64,000 nucleotides of DNA from Pseudolabrys sp035718275 (lineage in GTDB: Bacteria; Pseudomonadota; Alphaproteobacteria; Rhizobiales; Xanthobacteraceae). The notes under the pieces were generated by a model, which searched no databases, was not told where the DNA came from, and worked only from the letters and a program-made list of their open reading frames with translations. The stretch covers positions 38,415 through 102,414 of the forward strand of contig DASTHI010000014.1 in NCBI GenBank assembly GCA_035718275.1, in the 5' to 3' direction. Shown one piece after another: positions 17,056 through 25,330 of the stretch (position 1 is the first letter of the stretch; the number at the start of each line of letters is the position of its first letter). Made by a program: the position numbers and the translations under genes.

Positions 17056-17843
17056 CCGCGCTTGCCTTGCGCCTTGATGGCTTCTTCCTTCACCAGATTC
17101 CAGATCTCGTCGACTTTCTCGACGAAGAATTTATTCTTGAAAATATCGGGATCATTCTTGTCGAATTTCGTATCGATAATGCTCTTGATGCGACCCGGCC
17201 GCGCCGACATGACTGCGACCCGATCTGCGAGATAAACTGCCTCCTGCACGTCGTGCGTCACGAATAGAACCGTCTTTGGCGTGCGCTGCCAGATGCGCAG
17301 CAGCTCGCTTTGCATCAGTCCGCGCGTTTGCGCATCAAGCGCACCGAAGGGCTCGTCCATGAGCAGTATTTTCGGGTCGAATGCCAGCGTGCGGGCTATA
17401 GCCGTGCGTTGCTTCATCCCGCCGGACAGCTGCGAGGGATAGCTGTCCTCAAAACCAGAAAGTCCGACGAGTTCGATAAAATCCATCGTGCGCTTTTCGC
17501 GCTCTTGTTTCGGCATCCCCTGTCGTTCGAGACCGTACAGAATGTTTCCCCGCACCGTCTTCCATGGAAACAGGGCGAAATGCTGGAAAACAACGCCGCG
17601 GTCGGGACCGGGGCCGACGACTCTCTGCCCATCGACGAGGATCGTGCCTGTTTCCACCGGAAGAAAGCCGCCGATGAGATAAAGCAGTGTCGACTTGCCG
17701 CAACCCGACGGGCCGAGCAGGGCGACAAATTCCCGGTTGGCTATTTCAAGGGAGACCTGATCGAGTGCGAGCACCTCGCGGCCGCGTGGCGGTCGATAAA
17801 GATGATTGACGCGGTCGACTATGATTTGCGTTGCGGCGGCCAT
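17052..17843 (-). CDS. ABC importer ATPase (SsuB/TauB type)
   Basis: A 263-residue nucleotide-binding subunit. Walker A is GPSGCGKST, the signature is LSGGMKQRTAIAR, and Walker B is ILLMDEPFGALD followed by the switch VLFVTHDVQEAVYLADR. The QHFALFPWKTV Q-loop is typical of the nitrate/sulfonate/taurine group. It is the first gene of the minus-strand importer operon and is divergent from the class II aldolase gene. It is the only NitT-type ATPase in the window and might also energise the two downstream systems that lack one. Confidence 0.9.
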   Translation of the reverse strand: MAAATQIIVDRVNHLYRPPRGREVLALDQVSLEIANREFVALLGPSGCGKSTLLYLIGGFLPVETGTILVDGQRVVGPGPDRGVVFQHFALFPWKTVRGNILYGLERQGMPKQEREKRTMDFIELVGLSGFEDSYPSQLSGGMKQRTAIARTLAFDPKILLMDEPFGALDAQTRGLMQSELLRIWQRTPKTVLFVTHDVQEAVYLADRVAVMSARPGRIKSIIDTKFDKNDPDIFKNKFFVEKVDEIWNLVKEEAIKAQGKRG

Positions 17844-17965
17844 GTTGGAGGAAGCGTCCCCAAGCCACGCGATCTGTCAAGCTTTCCATTTACTGTCTGG
17901 CTGAGTTGGGATCATGTCCTATAATGCGGGATCTCGATCCGCCAAACGTCTCAAGGGGAAAATCA

Positions 17966-18814
17966 GTGGCCAACGTTCTTATGCAGGCTCGCAGCGAGCT
18001 TGCGCTCGCAAATCGCATCGTCGCCAATGAAGGCATTATAGACGCTTTCGGGCATGTGAGCATGCGGCATCCAGATGATCCCAATCGATACCTGTTGTCA
18101 CGCTCGCGTGCGCCGGAGCTCGTTACACCCGAAGACTTCATCGAATATGACCTTGATTCGAAGCCACAGGGGGAGCCGGGCGTCGGGCAATATTCCGAGC
18201 GCGTGATCCACGGCGAGATCTACAAGGCCAGGCCGGACGTGAATTCGGTTTGCCATCATCACTCTCCAGCCTTCATGCCATTGCTTGCGACAGGAACGGA
18301 CTACATGCCGATTTTTCACCTGGGTGCGGTCGGCGGAATTCGTCCGCCTTTCTGGGATCAGCGTGACGAATTCGGCGACACCAATATGCTGGTCATAAAA
18401 CCCGAGGAGGGCGCGTCGCTGGCGCGCGCGCTTGGCTCGCATTGGATGGTTCTGATGATGCGCCACGGTGTCACCGTGGCAGGTACGGACGTCCGCGATT
18501 GCGTTTTCCGCTCGGTCTTTTCCGCGCGCAATGCCGAATATCAGGTCAGGGCCATGACCATCGGCTCGGAGATCGCGACGCTTTCGCCGGGTGAGGCCAA
18601 GCTTGCGAGCCAGATCAGCTCGAAAACCACCGGTCTGATCCGCTCCTGGGAGTACTGGTCGATGCGCGTTGCCAACAAGTCCTCTGGGGGTCTCTCATCT
18701 GGTGCGGCGCATCCGCCGGGAAGACAGAAGCGCGCCGCACCCACCCTCAGCCGTGCAAAGACAAAACGCGCCAGAGCGGGTAGCCGAGCCGGCAAAGGAC
18801 GCCGGCGCCGATAA
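17966..18814 (+). CDS. Class II aldolase/adducin family protein, possible aromatic decarboxylase
   Basis: A class II aldolase-fold protein of about 282 residues. The metal site is visible as CHHHSPAF and MRHGVTVAG, with IVANEGIIDAFGHVSMRHP and an acidic EYDLDS region in the expected order. The chosen start is GTG 17966 after an AAGGGG; ATG 17981 is an alternative. This family contains sugar-phosphate aldolases and also decarboxylases of hydroxylated aromatic acids such as PhtC of phthalate degradation. The neighbouring extradiol dioxygenase and importers favour an aromatic role, as inference. The C-terminal 50 residues are Lys/Arg-rich and poorly conserved-looking (RAKTKRARAGSRAGKGRRRR). Confidence 0.72.
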   Translation: MANVLMQARSELALANRIVANEGIIDAFGHVSMRHPDDPNRYLLSRSRAPELVTPEDFIEYDLDSKPQGEPGVGQYSERVIHGEIYKARPDVNSVCHHHSPAFMPLLATGTDYMPIFHLGAVGGIRPPFWDQRDEFGDTNMLVIKPEEGASLARALGSHWMVLMMRHGVTVAGTDVRDCVFRSVFSARNAEYQVRAMTIGSEIATLSPGEAKLASQISSKTTGLIRSWEYWSMRVANKSSGGLSSGAAHPPGRQKRAAPTLSRAKTKRARAGSRAGKGRRRR

Positions 18815-18901
18815 TGGGCTTTCCCGAACCGCAATAGGGGTGTTCAATCCGCCTCCAGGCTCGCATCGAGGCGTGCGGAAAATGAAAAAGGGAGGATCAC
18901 C

Positions 18902-19873
18902 GTGAATAAGTGGAGAGGAATGGCGGGCGCGCTCGTCCTCATCTCGGCGTTAGCCCTAAGCACCGGCCCCGCGCCGGCCGAGGACACGCTCAAGGTCGTC
19001 ATCGGACAAATCAACAATTGGGAGAACCAGGCTCCTACACTCGGCCAGGACGCCGGCTTCTTCAAAAAGCATGGTCTCGTTCTTGAGAACACAGGAACAC
19101 AAGGCGCCGGCGAGACAATTCAGGCGGTGATCTCTGGCAGTGCCGATATCGGAGGCGGGGTCGGAGCGGCCGGAGTGATGCGCGCTTTCTCAAAGGGCGC
19201 TCCCGTGCGTATTCTTGCACCGGCGTTTACCGGAACCGGCGATCTTTTCTGGTACGTCAAGGCGGATTCCAAGATCCAGAGCCTGAAGGATGCCACGTCC
19301 GAAAACACGATCGCATATTCGACCAACGGCTCGAGCTCGAACAACATCGTCGTTGCGTTCATCAGCGAGCTCGGCGCCAAGGCCAAGCCGACCGCCACGG
19401 GAGGTCCTGCGGGAACGCTCACTGCGGTTATGTCGGGTCAAGTCGATATCGGATGGTCAGCGCCCCCATTTGGTTTGCAGGAAATCAAGGAGGGGAAAAT
19501 CCGGATTGTCGCGCGCGGCAGCGATGTGCCGTCGCTACGCGGTCAGACGGTTCGCACGCTGATCGTCAACGCGAATTCACTCAAGACAAAGCATGATGCC
19601 ATCATGCGCTTCATGGATGCATATCGCGAGGCTGTTGACTGGATGTATACCGACCCGAAGGCGGTCGAAATGTATGCGGCCAAGATCCATCGGCCCGTCG
19701 ATATGCTGAAGGAATCCATTCAAAAATTCCACCCGAGGGAATCGATGCAGAGTGAGAAGTTCGCCGACCTCGATGGCGCCATCGCCGATGCAGTCAAGCT
19801 CAAGTTCCTGGAGAAACCTCTCACGAAAGAGCAAATTGTCGAATTGTTGCAGATTCCTCCGCCAAAAAAATAA
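18902..19873 (+). CDS. ABC importer substrate-binding protein (NMT1/SsuA-like)
   Basis: A 323-residue periplasmic binding protein starting with GTG 18902 after a good GGAGGA. A signal peptide (MNKWRGMAGALVLISALALSTGPAPA) precedes the mature fold with IQAVISGSADIGGGVGAAGVM and GTLTAVMSGQVDIGWSAPPF. It lies directly after the class II aldolase gene with no permease or ATPase next to it, so it probably feeds the divergent importer or the permease at 24.2 kb. It ends at a strong terminator. The ligand is unknown. Confidence 0.82.
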   Translation: MNKWRGMAGALVLISALALSTGPAPAEDTLKVVIGQINNWENQAPTLGQDAGFFKKHGLVLENTGTQGAGETIQAVISGSADIGGGVGAAGVMRAFSKGAPVRILAPAFTGTGDLFWYVKADSKIQSLKDATSENTIAYSTNGSSSNNIVVAFISELGAKAKPTATGGPAGTLTAVMSGQVDIGWSAPPFGLQEIKEGKIRIVARGSDVPSLRGQTVRTLIVNANSLKTKHDAIMRFMDAYREAVDWMYTDPKAVEMYAAKIHRPVDMLKESIQKFHPRESMQSEKFADLDGAIADAVKLKFLEKPLTKEQIVELLQIPPPKK

Positions 19874-19892
19874 TCGTGCTGGTGGGCATATG

Positions 19893-19924
19893 AAAAGGGC
19901 CGCTGCTATGCAGCGGCCCTTTTT
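19893..19924. terminator. Bidirectional intrinsic terminator
   Basis: A 14 bp stem, AAAAGGGCCGCTGC (19893-19906) with GCAGCGGCCCTTTT (19910-19923), a TAT loop and a following T. It lies between the plus-strand binding protein gene and the end of the minus-strand Kazal-like gene, serving both. Confidence 0.9.
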
Positions 19925-19938
19925 GCGATCCGAAGAGC

Positions 19939-20256
19939 TCAGGCCCTTTTCTTCGACATCTTTTTCTTGCCGGCCGACTTTTTGCCTTTGGCTGCGGCCT
20001 TGCATTGTCCCGGCTTAGCGGCACTGGCGCCGTCCTTTGCCGCATAACAGGAGTTTATGTAGGTGAACTTCTGGCCGCCCTTTGTCGCACATACCGGGCC
20101 TGGAGTGCTTACCCAGCATGTCGGCGACTGAGGCGCGGGCGCTGCCGCCATTTTCTTCTTCTTGGCTGCGGCCTCGCTCGGAATGGCAGAACCGAGAATG
20201 AACGCAACGGCGGCGAGTGCGACGAAAGCGAAGTAGGCAAATTTTTTGATCTTCAT
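19939..20256 (-). CDS. Small secreted Lys/Ala-rich protein with Kazal-like domain
   Basis: A 105-residue protein starting at ATG 20256 behind a strong GGGGAGGGAC. The signal peptide (MKIKKFAYFAFVALAAVAFILG) ends near SEAAA. The mature core has four cysteines in the order CWVSTPGPVCATKGG, TYINSCYAAKDG, GQC. This PVC-x-GG-x-TY-x-N-x-C arrangement is that of a minimal Kazal-type protease inhibitor domain. Lys/Ala-rich arms flank it (KKKKM, KGKKSAGKKKMSKKRA), suggesting binding to nucleic acid or acidic polymers. Function is unproven; it might protect periplasmic or surface proteins from proteases. It is flanked by a terminator downstream and stands alone. Confidence 0.7.
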   Translation of the reverse strand: MKIKKFAYFAFVALAAVAFILGSAIPSEAAAKKKKMAAAPAPQSPTCWVSTPGPVCATKGGQKFTYINSCYAAKDGASAAKPGQCKAAAKGKKSAGKKKMSKKRA

Positions 20257-20368
20257 GTAAGTCCCTCCCCAAATGGACGAGACATACTAGGAGCGGCCAC
20301 GCGGGCTTTACAAGAAAACTTTGTGATCAGCCGACGATCGTAATCTGAACACCCGTTCATACGCAGGC

Positions 20369-21271
20369 TTACCGCCCGCTCTTCCTCAAGGCGTCTATCG
20401 CAGCAAGGATCGCCGCCCGGCCGGATTTCAGAGCGGCCCTTACTCTTTCCTCCTTGCCTATGGCGCCCATTTCGCGCTGGCGCTTCACGGTGGCTTCGAC
20501 CATGAGGGGCTCGAGGCCGAATTCGCGCAGAGTGGCTGCCGATTCCTCCATTTCCGCCGCACGACGTTCGCCATGGCTGGCCATGCGCTCGAGATTGTAG
20601 TCGGCCATCTTCGCCCAATCGACGCCCGGGTAATTATTCTTGAGTGACGCTGTTACCTCTTGAAGAACGCCGGCACGCGCGGCGGCAAGCAAGCATTCCA
20701 AGGTAAGCGCCTCGATACCTTTGATCATGACGCTGCGGATCATCTTGATGGCGGCGGCCGAGCCGATTTCAGGCCCGACCACCGAAAACCGCATGTCAAG
20801 CTCATCCAGCAGGGGCGATACTTTCTCTACGTTTGGTCCGGCGATAAGCAGCGGCGTCCGGTGCCGTTCGGGGTGGATCGCGGCAACCACAGCTACATCC
20901 ACGTAGCGCGCGCGGTCCCCCATCAGTTTTGCCGTCTCCTGCTTTCGCCCGGGCGAAACCGAATTGATGTCGAGATAGTATGGCTGGCCGCTGAGGTGCG
21001 AAACGACGGATTGTGCCGCTTCGAAGCTCGACGCGGCGGTCACGGCCGAGACCACGAGCTCCGTTCCGGTGACAGCCTCCGCGGCGGAGGAAGCAGCGTG
21101 TACGCCGATGGTATTCGCTGCGGCCTTCAGTCCTTTGCCGGACGGAAGTGGAAACAGGATATCCCAGGCAGCGATGCGCTCGATGCCGGCATCGCGAAGT
21201 CCCGAGGCGATCGCCTGGCCGGCTTCACCGAAGCCGATGAACGAGATACGAGGTGCATTGTGCTGGCTCAC
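20369..21271 (-). CDS. NAD(P)-binding dehydrogenase with DUF1932 C-terminal domain
   Basis: A 300-residue beta-hydroxyacid-dehydrogenase-like protein. The N-terminal Rossmann fold has ISFIGFGEAGQAIASGL (dinucleotide loop GFGEAG). A middle KMIRSVMIKGIEAL carries the lysine at the position of the catalytic lysine of the family, and the C-terminal helical domain is the DUF1932 type. It would oxidise a hydroxyacid or reduce the corresponding ketoacid. It lies 15 bp downstream of the extradiol dioxygenase gene on the same strand, so both are probably one unit acting on the same aromatic breakdown route. Confidence 0.75.
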   Translation of the reverse strand: MSQHNAPRISFIGFGEAGQAIASGLRDAGIERIAAWDILFPLPSGKGLKAAANTIGVHAASSAAEAVTGTELVVSAVTAASSFEAAQSVVSHLSGQPYYLDINSVSPGRKQETAKLMGDRARYVDVAVVAAIHPERHRTPLLIAGPNVEKVSPLLDELDMRFSVVGPEIGSAAAIKMIRSVMIKGIEALTLECLLAAARAGVLQEVTASLKNNYPGVDWAKMADYNLERMASHGERRAAEMEESAATLREFGLEPLMVEATVKRQREMGAIGKEERVRAALKSGRAAILAAIDALRKSGR

Positions 21272-21286
21272 ATTATCTCGCGCCTC

Positions 21287-22255
21287 TCAGGAATCGGGGA
21301 CGCCCGGAACAGGAGGCGTGCCCTTCGTGTGGAAAGACTTGATTGTCTGCAGTCCCCAAGCCTGCCCTTTCTTGCGTTCGCCTTCTGTCCAGGTGATTGG
21401 CTTCCAGTCTGGCGCCAGCACCAGTCTTGCGCCCGCACAGGCAACCTCGATCCTGTTGCCACCTGGCTCATAGACGTAAAGGAAGAATGTCTGCTGGATG
21501 GCATGCTTGTGCGGACCGGTTTCGATATAGACACCGTTCTCAAGAAAGACGTCCGCGGCACGCAGGACATCTTCGCGTGAATCGAGAGCGAAGGTGACGT
21601 GATGTAGTCGCCCGCGTGTCCCCGTGTGGTCGCGCGTGTAGGCGAAGTCATAGCTCTTGTTCGTGGCTGTCATCCACATCCCGGCCTCGGTACCGTCATC
21701 AAGCACGATCTGCTCGGTGAGCATGAAGCCGAGATAGTTCTGGAAGAATTCGCGATTGGCTTTGATGTCGACCGCCAGGCCGTTGAAGTGGTCGAGCCGC
21801 CGCACGTTGATGCCTCGCGCAGGAAATCGTTGCGCCTGGTTTTTCAGTGCCGGTTTCAACCCAGCCGGAGGATCGTACCATTCCGTCTCGTAGTAAATTT
21901 CGAATTTGTGACCATCCGGATCCCTGAAGACGAAGGTTTTGCCGTGACCGAGATCGCCGTCGCTCCAGCCAACATCGAATCCTGAATCCTTGAGCGCGGC
22001 AGCGCGGCGCTCCAGCGCCTGCGGCGAGCGCGTGCGGAAGGCTGCATGGCCAAGACCGGACGTGCTGCATGCGGTGAGCTTGAGGGAATAGCGTTCGTAA
22101 TCGTCCCATCCGCGCAGATAGATACTGTCACCCTTCTCGCCGCTTTGCGTCATTCCCATCACGTCGATGAAGAACTTGCGGCTCTCCTCGAATTTCGGTG
22201 TCAGCAGTTCAACATGGCCAAGATGAGCGATGTCGTGAATGGGTTCAGGAAGCAT
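21287..22255 (-). CDS. Extradiol ring-cleavage dioxygenase, catechol 2,3-dioxygenase-like (VOC)
   Basis: A 322-residue two-domain type I extradiol dioxygenase. In the C-terminal domain the iron ligands H156 (RLDHFNGL), H219 (RLHHVTFA) and E270 (GGNRIEVA) fall almost exactly where H153, H214 and E265 lie in XylE. The N-terminal domain also keeps a triad-like set (H14, H70, E119), which is usually lost. The frame is open to 22291, but ATG 22255 gives the natural N-terminus MLPEPIHDIAHLGHVEL. It would open a catechol-type ring next to the hydroxyls. The neighbouring dehydrogenase and, further away, galB/galC suggest a meta-cleavage setting, but the actual substrate is unknown. Confidence 0.85.
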   Translation of the reverse strand: MLPEPIHDIAHLGHVELLTPKFEESRKFFIDVMGMTQSGEKGDSIYLRGWDDYERYSLKLTACSTSGLGHAAFRTRSPQALERRAAALKDSGFDVGWSDGDLGHGKTFVFRDPDGHKFEIYYETEWYDPPAGLKPALKNQAQRFPARGINVRRLDHFNGLAVDIKANREFFQNYLGFMLTEQIVLDDGTEAGMWMTATNKSYDFAYTRDHTGTRGRLHHVTFALDSREDVLRAADVFLENGVYIETGPHKHAIQQTFFLYVYEPGGNRIEVACAGARLVLAPDWKPITWTEGERKKGQAWGLQTIKSFHTKGTPPVPGVPDS

Positions 22256-22287
22256 GGTTGAATGGGCTTGCGCTCTCGTTTCAGGTT

Positions 22288-22968
22288 TCAATTCTGCCGG
22301 ACCCCGCGTGCGAACACCAGCACCAGGTTATTGGCCGGCATTTCGCATGTTCTCTCCAGGGTGAGGCCGGCGTCTGCTGCGAGTGCATTCAGGTCGACGA
22401 CGTCGCGCACGCCCCATTCCGGATTTTCCGCCCGGAGCGTGCTGTCGAAGTGCTGATTGCTGGGCGCAGTGTGCGCGCCTTCGCGCATGAATGGGCCGTA
22501 GAGGAGCAATCGTCCCCCTTGCCGCAGATAGCGGCCGGCGCCGTTGAAGAGGTTGCGTGACACTTCCCAGGGCGAAATGTGCAGCACATTGATGCACAAA
22601 ATGGCCGCAAGCGGGCCGCCAATCTCCGCATCGCCGATCCATGTCCAGTCGGGTTCACGCAAGTCGATGCGCTGCGGCGCGCGTAAATTCGGCAGTTCGG
22701 CATCCGAACGCCATGCCGCGATGCTCCGGAGGTGCGAGTCATAGATGTCGCTCGGCCACCACGTCAGATGCGGCGCGCGAGAGGCAAAGGCGGCAATGTG
22801 CTGCCCCGTGCCGCTGCCGACCTCCAGCACGTCGCCAGTCTCCTCGCCAAGGCACGTCGAGACTGCCGCCCAGATCGGCGTGCTGTTCCGGTGAAAGGCG
22901 GGAGCGTCCAGGCGGCCATCCGCCGAAGTCCCGGCACTTTTTCCGAATTGAACGATGAATTCTGCCAT
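22288..22968 (-). CDS. DUF938 family SAM-dependent methyltransferase-like protein
   Basis: A 226-residue protein with a class I methyltransferase fold. Motif I is VLEVGSGTGQHIAAFA and the acidic loop is WWPSDIYDSH. The motif FHRNSTPIW near the N-terminus and INVLHISPWEVSRNLF in the middle are typical of DUF938. Start ATG 22968 is preferred over a GTG two codons upstream. It lies 32 bp upstream of the dioxygenase gene on the same strand, suggesting co-transcription. The methyl acceptor is unknown. Confidence 0.82.
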   Translation of the reverse strand: MAEFIVQFGKSAGTSADGRLDAPAFHRNSTPIWAAVSTCLGEETGDVLEVGSGTGQHIAAFASRAPHLTWWPSDIYDSHLRSIAAWRSDAELPNLRAPQRIDLREPDWTWIGDAEIGGPLAAILCINVLHISPWEVSRNLFNGAGRYLRQGGRLLLYGPFMREGAHTAPSNQHFDSTLRAENPEWGVRDVVDLNALAADAGLTLERTCEMPANNLVLVFARGVRQN

Positions 22969-23136
22969 GGTCACAACGCCTGGAGCACACCGCCAATTGC
23001 CTTAACCTTGCGTCGGGTTCTGGTCAAAGCCATTACAAAGGCCGGATTAAGCGAGCCGGTTTCGTTGTTTTTGGAATGATAATGGGGCAAAATCCGCCCA
23101 CTTCACGACAACGAGAACAATCCTGGGAGGAAAAAA

Positions 23137-24150
23137 ATGCCGAAGCTGAAAGGATTGCTGGTCGCACTCGCCGGAGTGGTCGCGCTTCCAATGGTGGCGC
23201 AGGCGCAAACAAAGGTCGTCATAGGCATACCGACATCGCCACCAAATATTGTGCACATGCCGGTTATCGTGGCGAAGGAGCTCGGGCTCTACAAAAAAGC
23301 GGGTCTCGATGTTGAGATCGTATCGCTGGGTGACGGGACGAAAGTCTATCGCGCGCTGCTCGCCGGCAATATCGATTTCGGTCTGACTCCCGGCGCGCCG
23401 ACCATCATCGGCCGATCCAATGGCGGCATGATCAAAGCACTGTCCGCGAACCTGCCGAAGTACGAGGCCTCGATGGTCGTGCGGGCCGAAATCAAGACCA
23501 TGGCCGATCTCAAGGGCAAGCGCATAGGCATCCAGCAGCCCGGCGGCTTTGCCGATATTCTTAGCCGCAGCGTGTTGCGTTCCGCAAAAATCGATCCGAA
23601 GGACGTCAATTTCGTGACGATTGCCAGCGAGGACGTTCCTGCACTGGTAGCCAACCAGGTCGATACCGCCATTCTGCATGTCGAGCAGGAAATGTTCGCG
23701 AAGAGCAAGGTGCCGGATCTGCACGCGATCGCGCGCATGTGGGAGCTGCAGCCTAAGACTCTCTATACCTTCCTGTCGGCGACAGAAAAGACGACCAAGG
23801 AAAAGCCCGATATCACTCAGGCCGTAGTCACCGCGAACATCGAAGCCACGCGGGTCATGTATTCGGACCGCGCCAAGATCATCCCGATCCTGGTGAAGCA
23901 GACCGGTTATCCGGAGAAAGTGCTCGCCGACAGCTTCGACTTCCTTGTCAAGCAATGTATCTGGGATGCAAACAGCGGGCTGGGTCCGGAGCGCGTGAAC
24001 TTTACGGCCCAGTTGATGACCAAGGTCGGCAATATCAAAGAAGGCAAGACGCCTTCATATGACGATATCGTCGACACTAGCTTCGCTAAGAAATCGATTG
24101 AGAAGCTTGGCGAGTGGAAAGGACCGGTCTGCCCAACCGCGGCATTCTGA
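23137..24150 (+). CDS. ABC importer substrate-binding protein (NitT/TauT type)
   Basis: A 337-residue periplasmic binding protein with a GGGAGG ribosome site and a signal peptide (MPKLKGLLVALAGVVALPMVAQA). The mature domain has VIVAKELGLYKKAGLDVEIV and ADLKGKRIGIQQPGGFADIL, both typical of the family that takes up organic anions. A permease gene follows after a short hairpin. No ATPase gene is next to it. The ligand is not evident. Confidence 0.85.
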   Translation: MPKLKGLLVALAGVVALPMVAQAQTKVVIGIPTSPPNIVHMPVIVAKELGLYKKAGLDVEIVSLGDGTKVYRALLAGNIDFGLTPGAPTIIGRSNGGMIKALSANLPKYEASMVVRAEIKTMADLKGKRIGIQQPGGFADILSRSVLRSAKIDPKDVNFVTIASEDVPALVANQVDTAILHVEQEMFAKSKVPDLHAIARMWELQPKTLYTFLSATEKTTKEKPDITQAVVTANIEATRVMYSDRAKIIPILVKQTGYPEKVLADSFDFLVKQCIWDANSGLGPERVNFTAQLMTKVGNIKEGKTPSYDDIVDTSFAKKSIEKLGEWKGPVCPTAAF

Positions 24151-24169
24151 GCACCTTTGACGCACCGGC

Positions 24170-24193
24170 GGGCGCCATTTAGCAGTGGCGCCC
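24170..24193 (+). promoter_or_regulatory. Intercistronic hairpin between binding protein and permease
   Basis: A perfect 8 bp stem, GGGCGCCA (24170-24177) with TGGCGCCC (24186-24193), without a T-run. In this position such hairpins commonly protect the upstream mRNA and lower expression of the permease relative to the binding protein; that role is inferred. Confidence 0.5.
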
Positions 24194-24222
24194 ACCGCAA
24201 GACAGAACGCCGGGAAGGTGCG

Positions 24223-25068
24223 ATGAGAGGACAACAAATGACGGTTGCCCACCAGATCCAGGCGGCGCCCGTGGCGCATACCGCGCCCGCTCCTCAGGCC
24301 GGCGCGAGAATACCGCTGTGGCAGCGTGCAGGGTTCTACCGGTACGGGTTCGTGGTCGCGATCCTTATCGTGTGGCAGCTCGTCGGGCCGTTTATCAGCC
24401 CCATCTTCTTTACGTATCCGACCAAGATCGCGCTCGCATTCTATGACACGACCGTCTCAGGCGAGCTGCCATATTTCCTCGCGCAGAGTCTGGAGGTCAT
24501 GATTTATGGCCTGATCACCGCTATCGCCGTCGGGATTCCTCTCGGGGTCGCGATGGCGCGCATTCGCTGGCTCGATTGGGCTCTCGACCTGCCAATCAAT
24601 GCGCTCTACGCGACGCCTCTTGTTGCAGTGGTGCCGCTTCTCGTTCTCTGGTTCGGCATCTACCTGAAAGCCAAGATCATTGTCGTATTCCTGTTTGCGG
24701 TCTTCCCGATTCTGATCAACACGTATCAGGGTGTCCGCGAATGCGACAAAGGAATGCTGGAGGTCGCGCAATCCTTCCGTTCGAGCGAGTGGAGGATGTG
24801 GCAGGATGTGCTGCTGCCTTTCGCGGTGCCGTATATCATCGCCGGCCTGCGCTTGGCGATTGGCCGTGGTCTGATCGGAATGATCATTGCGGAGTTCTAT
24901 ACCACGATCTCCGGTCTCGGCTTCATGATCACGAAATACGCCAACGTATTCGAGATGGACAAGACATTCGTGCCGGTCATTGTTCTCATGGTGCTTGGGG
25001 TTTCGATGACGTCATTGCTCAAATGGGTTGCTCGCCGCATCGCGCCCTGGAGTCAGGCGAACCGCTAG
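24223..25068 (+). CDS. ABC importer permease (NitT/TauT type), no ATPase alongside
   Basis: A 281-residue inner-membrane permease. ATG 24223 is preferred because of GGGAAGG 5 nt upstream; the frame further upstream crosses the hairpin. There are six hydrophobic segments starting near GFVVAILIVWQLVGP, and the cytoplasmic loop QSFRSSEWRMWQDVLLPFA contacts an ATPase. The partner substrate-binding protein is immediately upstream. The missing nucleotide-binding subunit may be the one at 17.1-17.8 kb or lie elsewhere in the genome. Confidence 0.83.
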   Translation: MRGQQMTVAHQIQAAPVAHTAPAPQAGARIPLWQRAGFYRYGFVVAILIVWQLVGPFISPIFFTYPTKIALAFYDTTVSGELPYFLAQSLEVMIYGLITAIAVGIPLGVAMARIRWLDWALDLPINALYATPLVAVVPLLVLWFGIYLKAKIIVVFLFAVFPILINTYQGVRECDKGMLEVAQSFRSSEWRMWQDVLLPFAVPYIIAGLRLAIGRGLIGMIIAEFYTTISGLGFMITKYANVFEMDKTFVPVIVLMVLGVSMTSLLKWVARRIAPWSQANR

Positions 25069-25100
25069 ACATTCAAGCGCGAGCCACGCAAAAAAGAAGA

Positions 25101-25120
25101 AGCCGCCGTCGCCGGCGGCC
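25101..25120 (-). terminator. Terminator downstream of the first flp gene
   Basis: On the minus strand, GCCGCC / GGCGGC arms (25102-25107 and 25114-25119) are followed by a pyrimidine-rich run ending in six T (the A-run near 25090-25095 on the plus strand). It would end the flp transcript and possibly stop read-through from the convergent permease. Confidence 0.6.
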
Positions 25121-25168
25121 TCTCTCAGCTTCTGTCGACAAATCGTGAGATCCGCCGACCTCTGTTTC

Positions 25169-25330
25169 TTACTTAAGGGCGGTGCCGATGCTCGTGAACG
25201 TGGTGTTGAGGTTGGTACCAACCGTCTGCACCGCGGCGATAATCACGACCGAAATGCCGGCCGCGATCAGGCCGTACTCGATGGCGGTCGCACCGGACTC
25301 GTCCTTCAGAAACGCGAAAACCTTACGCAT
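25169..25330 (-). CDS. flp: Flp/Fap-type pilin subunit, copy 1
   Basis: A 53-residue prepilin too short for ordinary gene finding. It reads MRKVFAFLKDESGATAIEYG followed by the hydrophobic LIAAGISVVIIAAVQTVGTN. The Gly-Ala-Thr-Ala-Ile-Glu-Tyr motif is the conserved Flp core, in which TadV-type prepilin peptidase cuts after the Gly and Glu+5 directs assembly of the Tad pilus. The product would be exported, processed and polymerised into a thin adhesive pilus. No cpa/tad assembly gene is nearby. A near-identical paralogue lies about 490 bp upstream on the same strand. Confidence 0.9.
   Translation of the reverse strand: MRKVFAFLKDESGATAIEYGLIAAGISVVIIAAVQTVGTNLNTTFTSIGTALK

Noticed and set aside
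25169..25330. Possible phase-variable or frameshifted remnant of a larger pilin gene
   Set aside because: Both copies have the full Flp length with intact start, core motif and stop, so they are complete genes.
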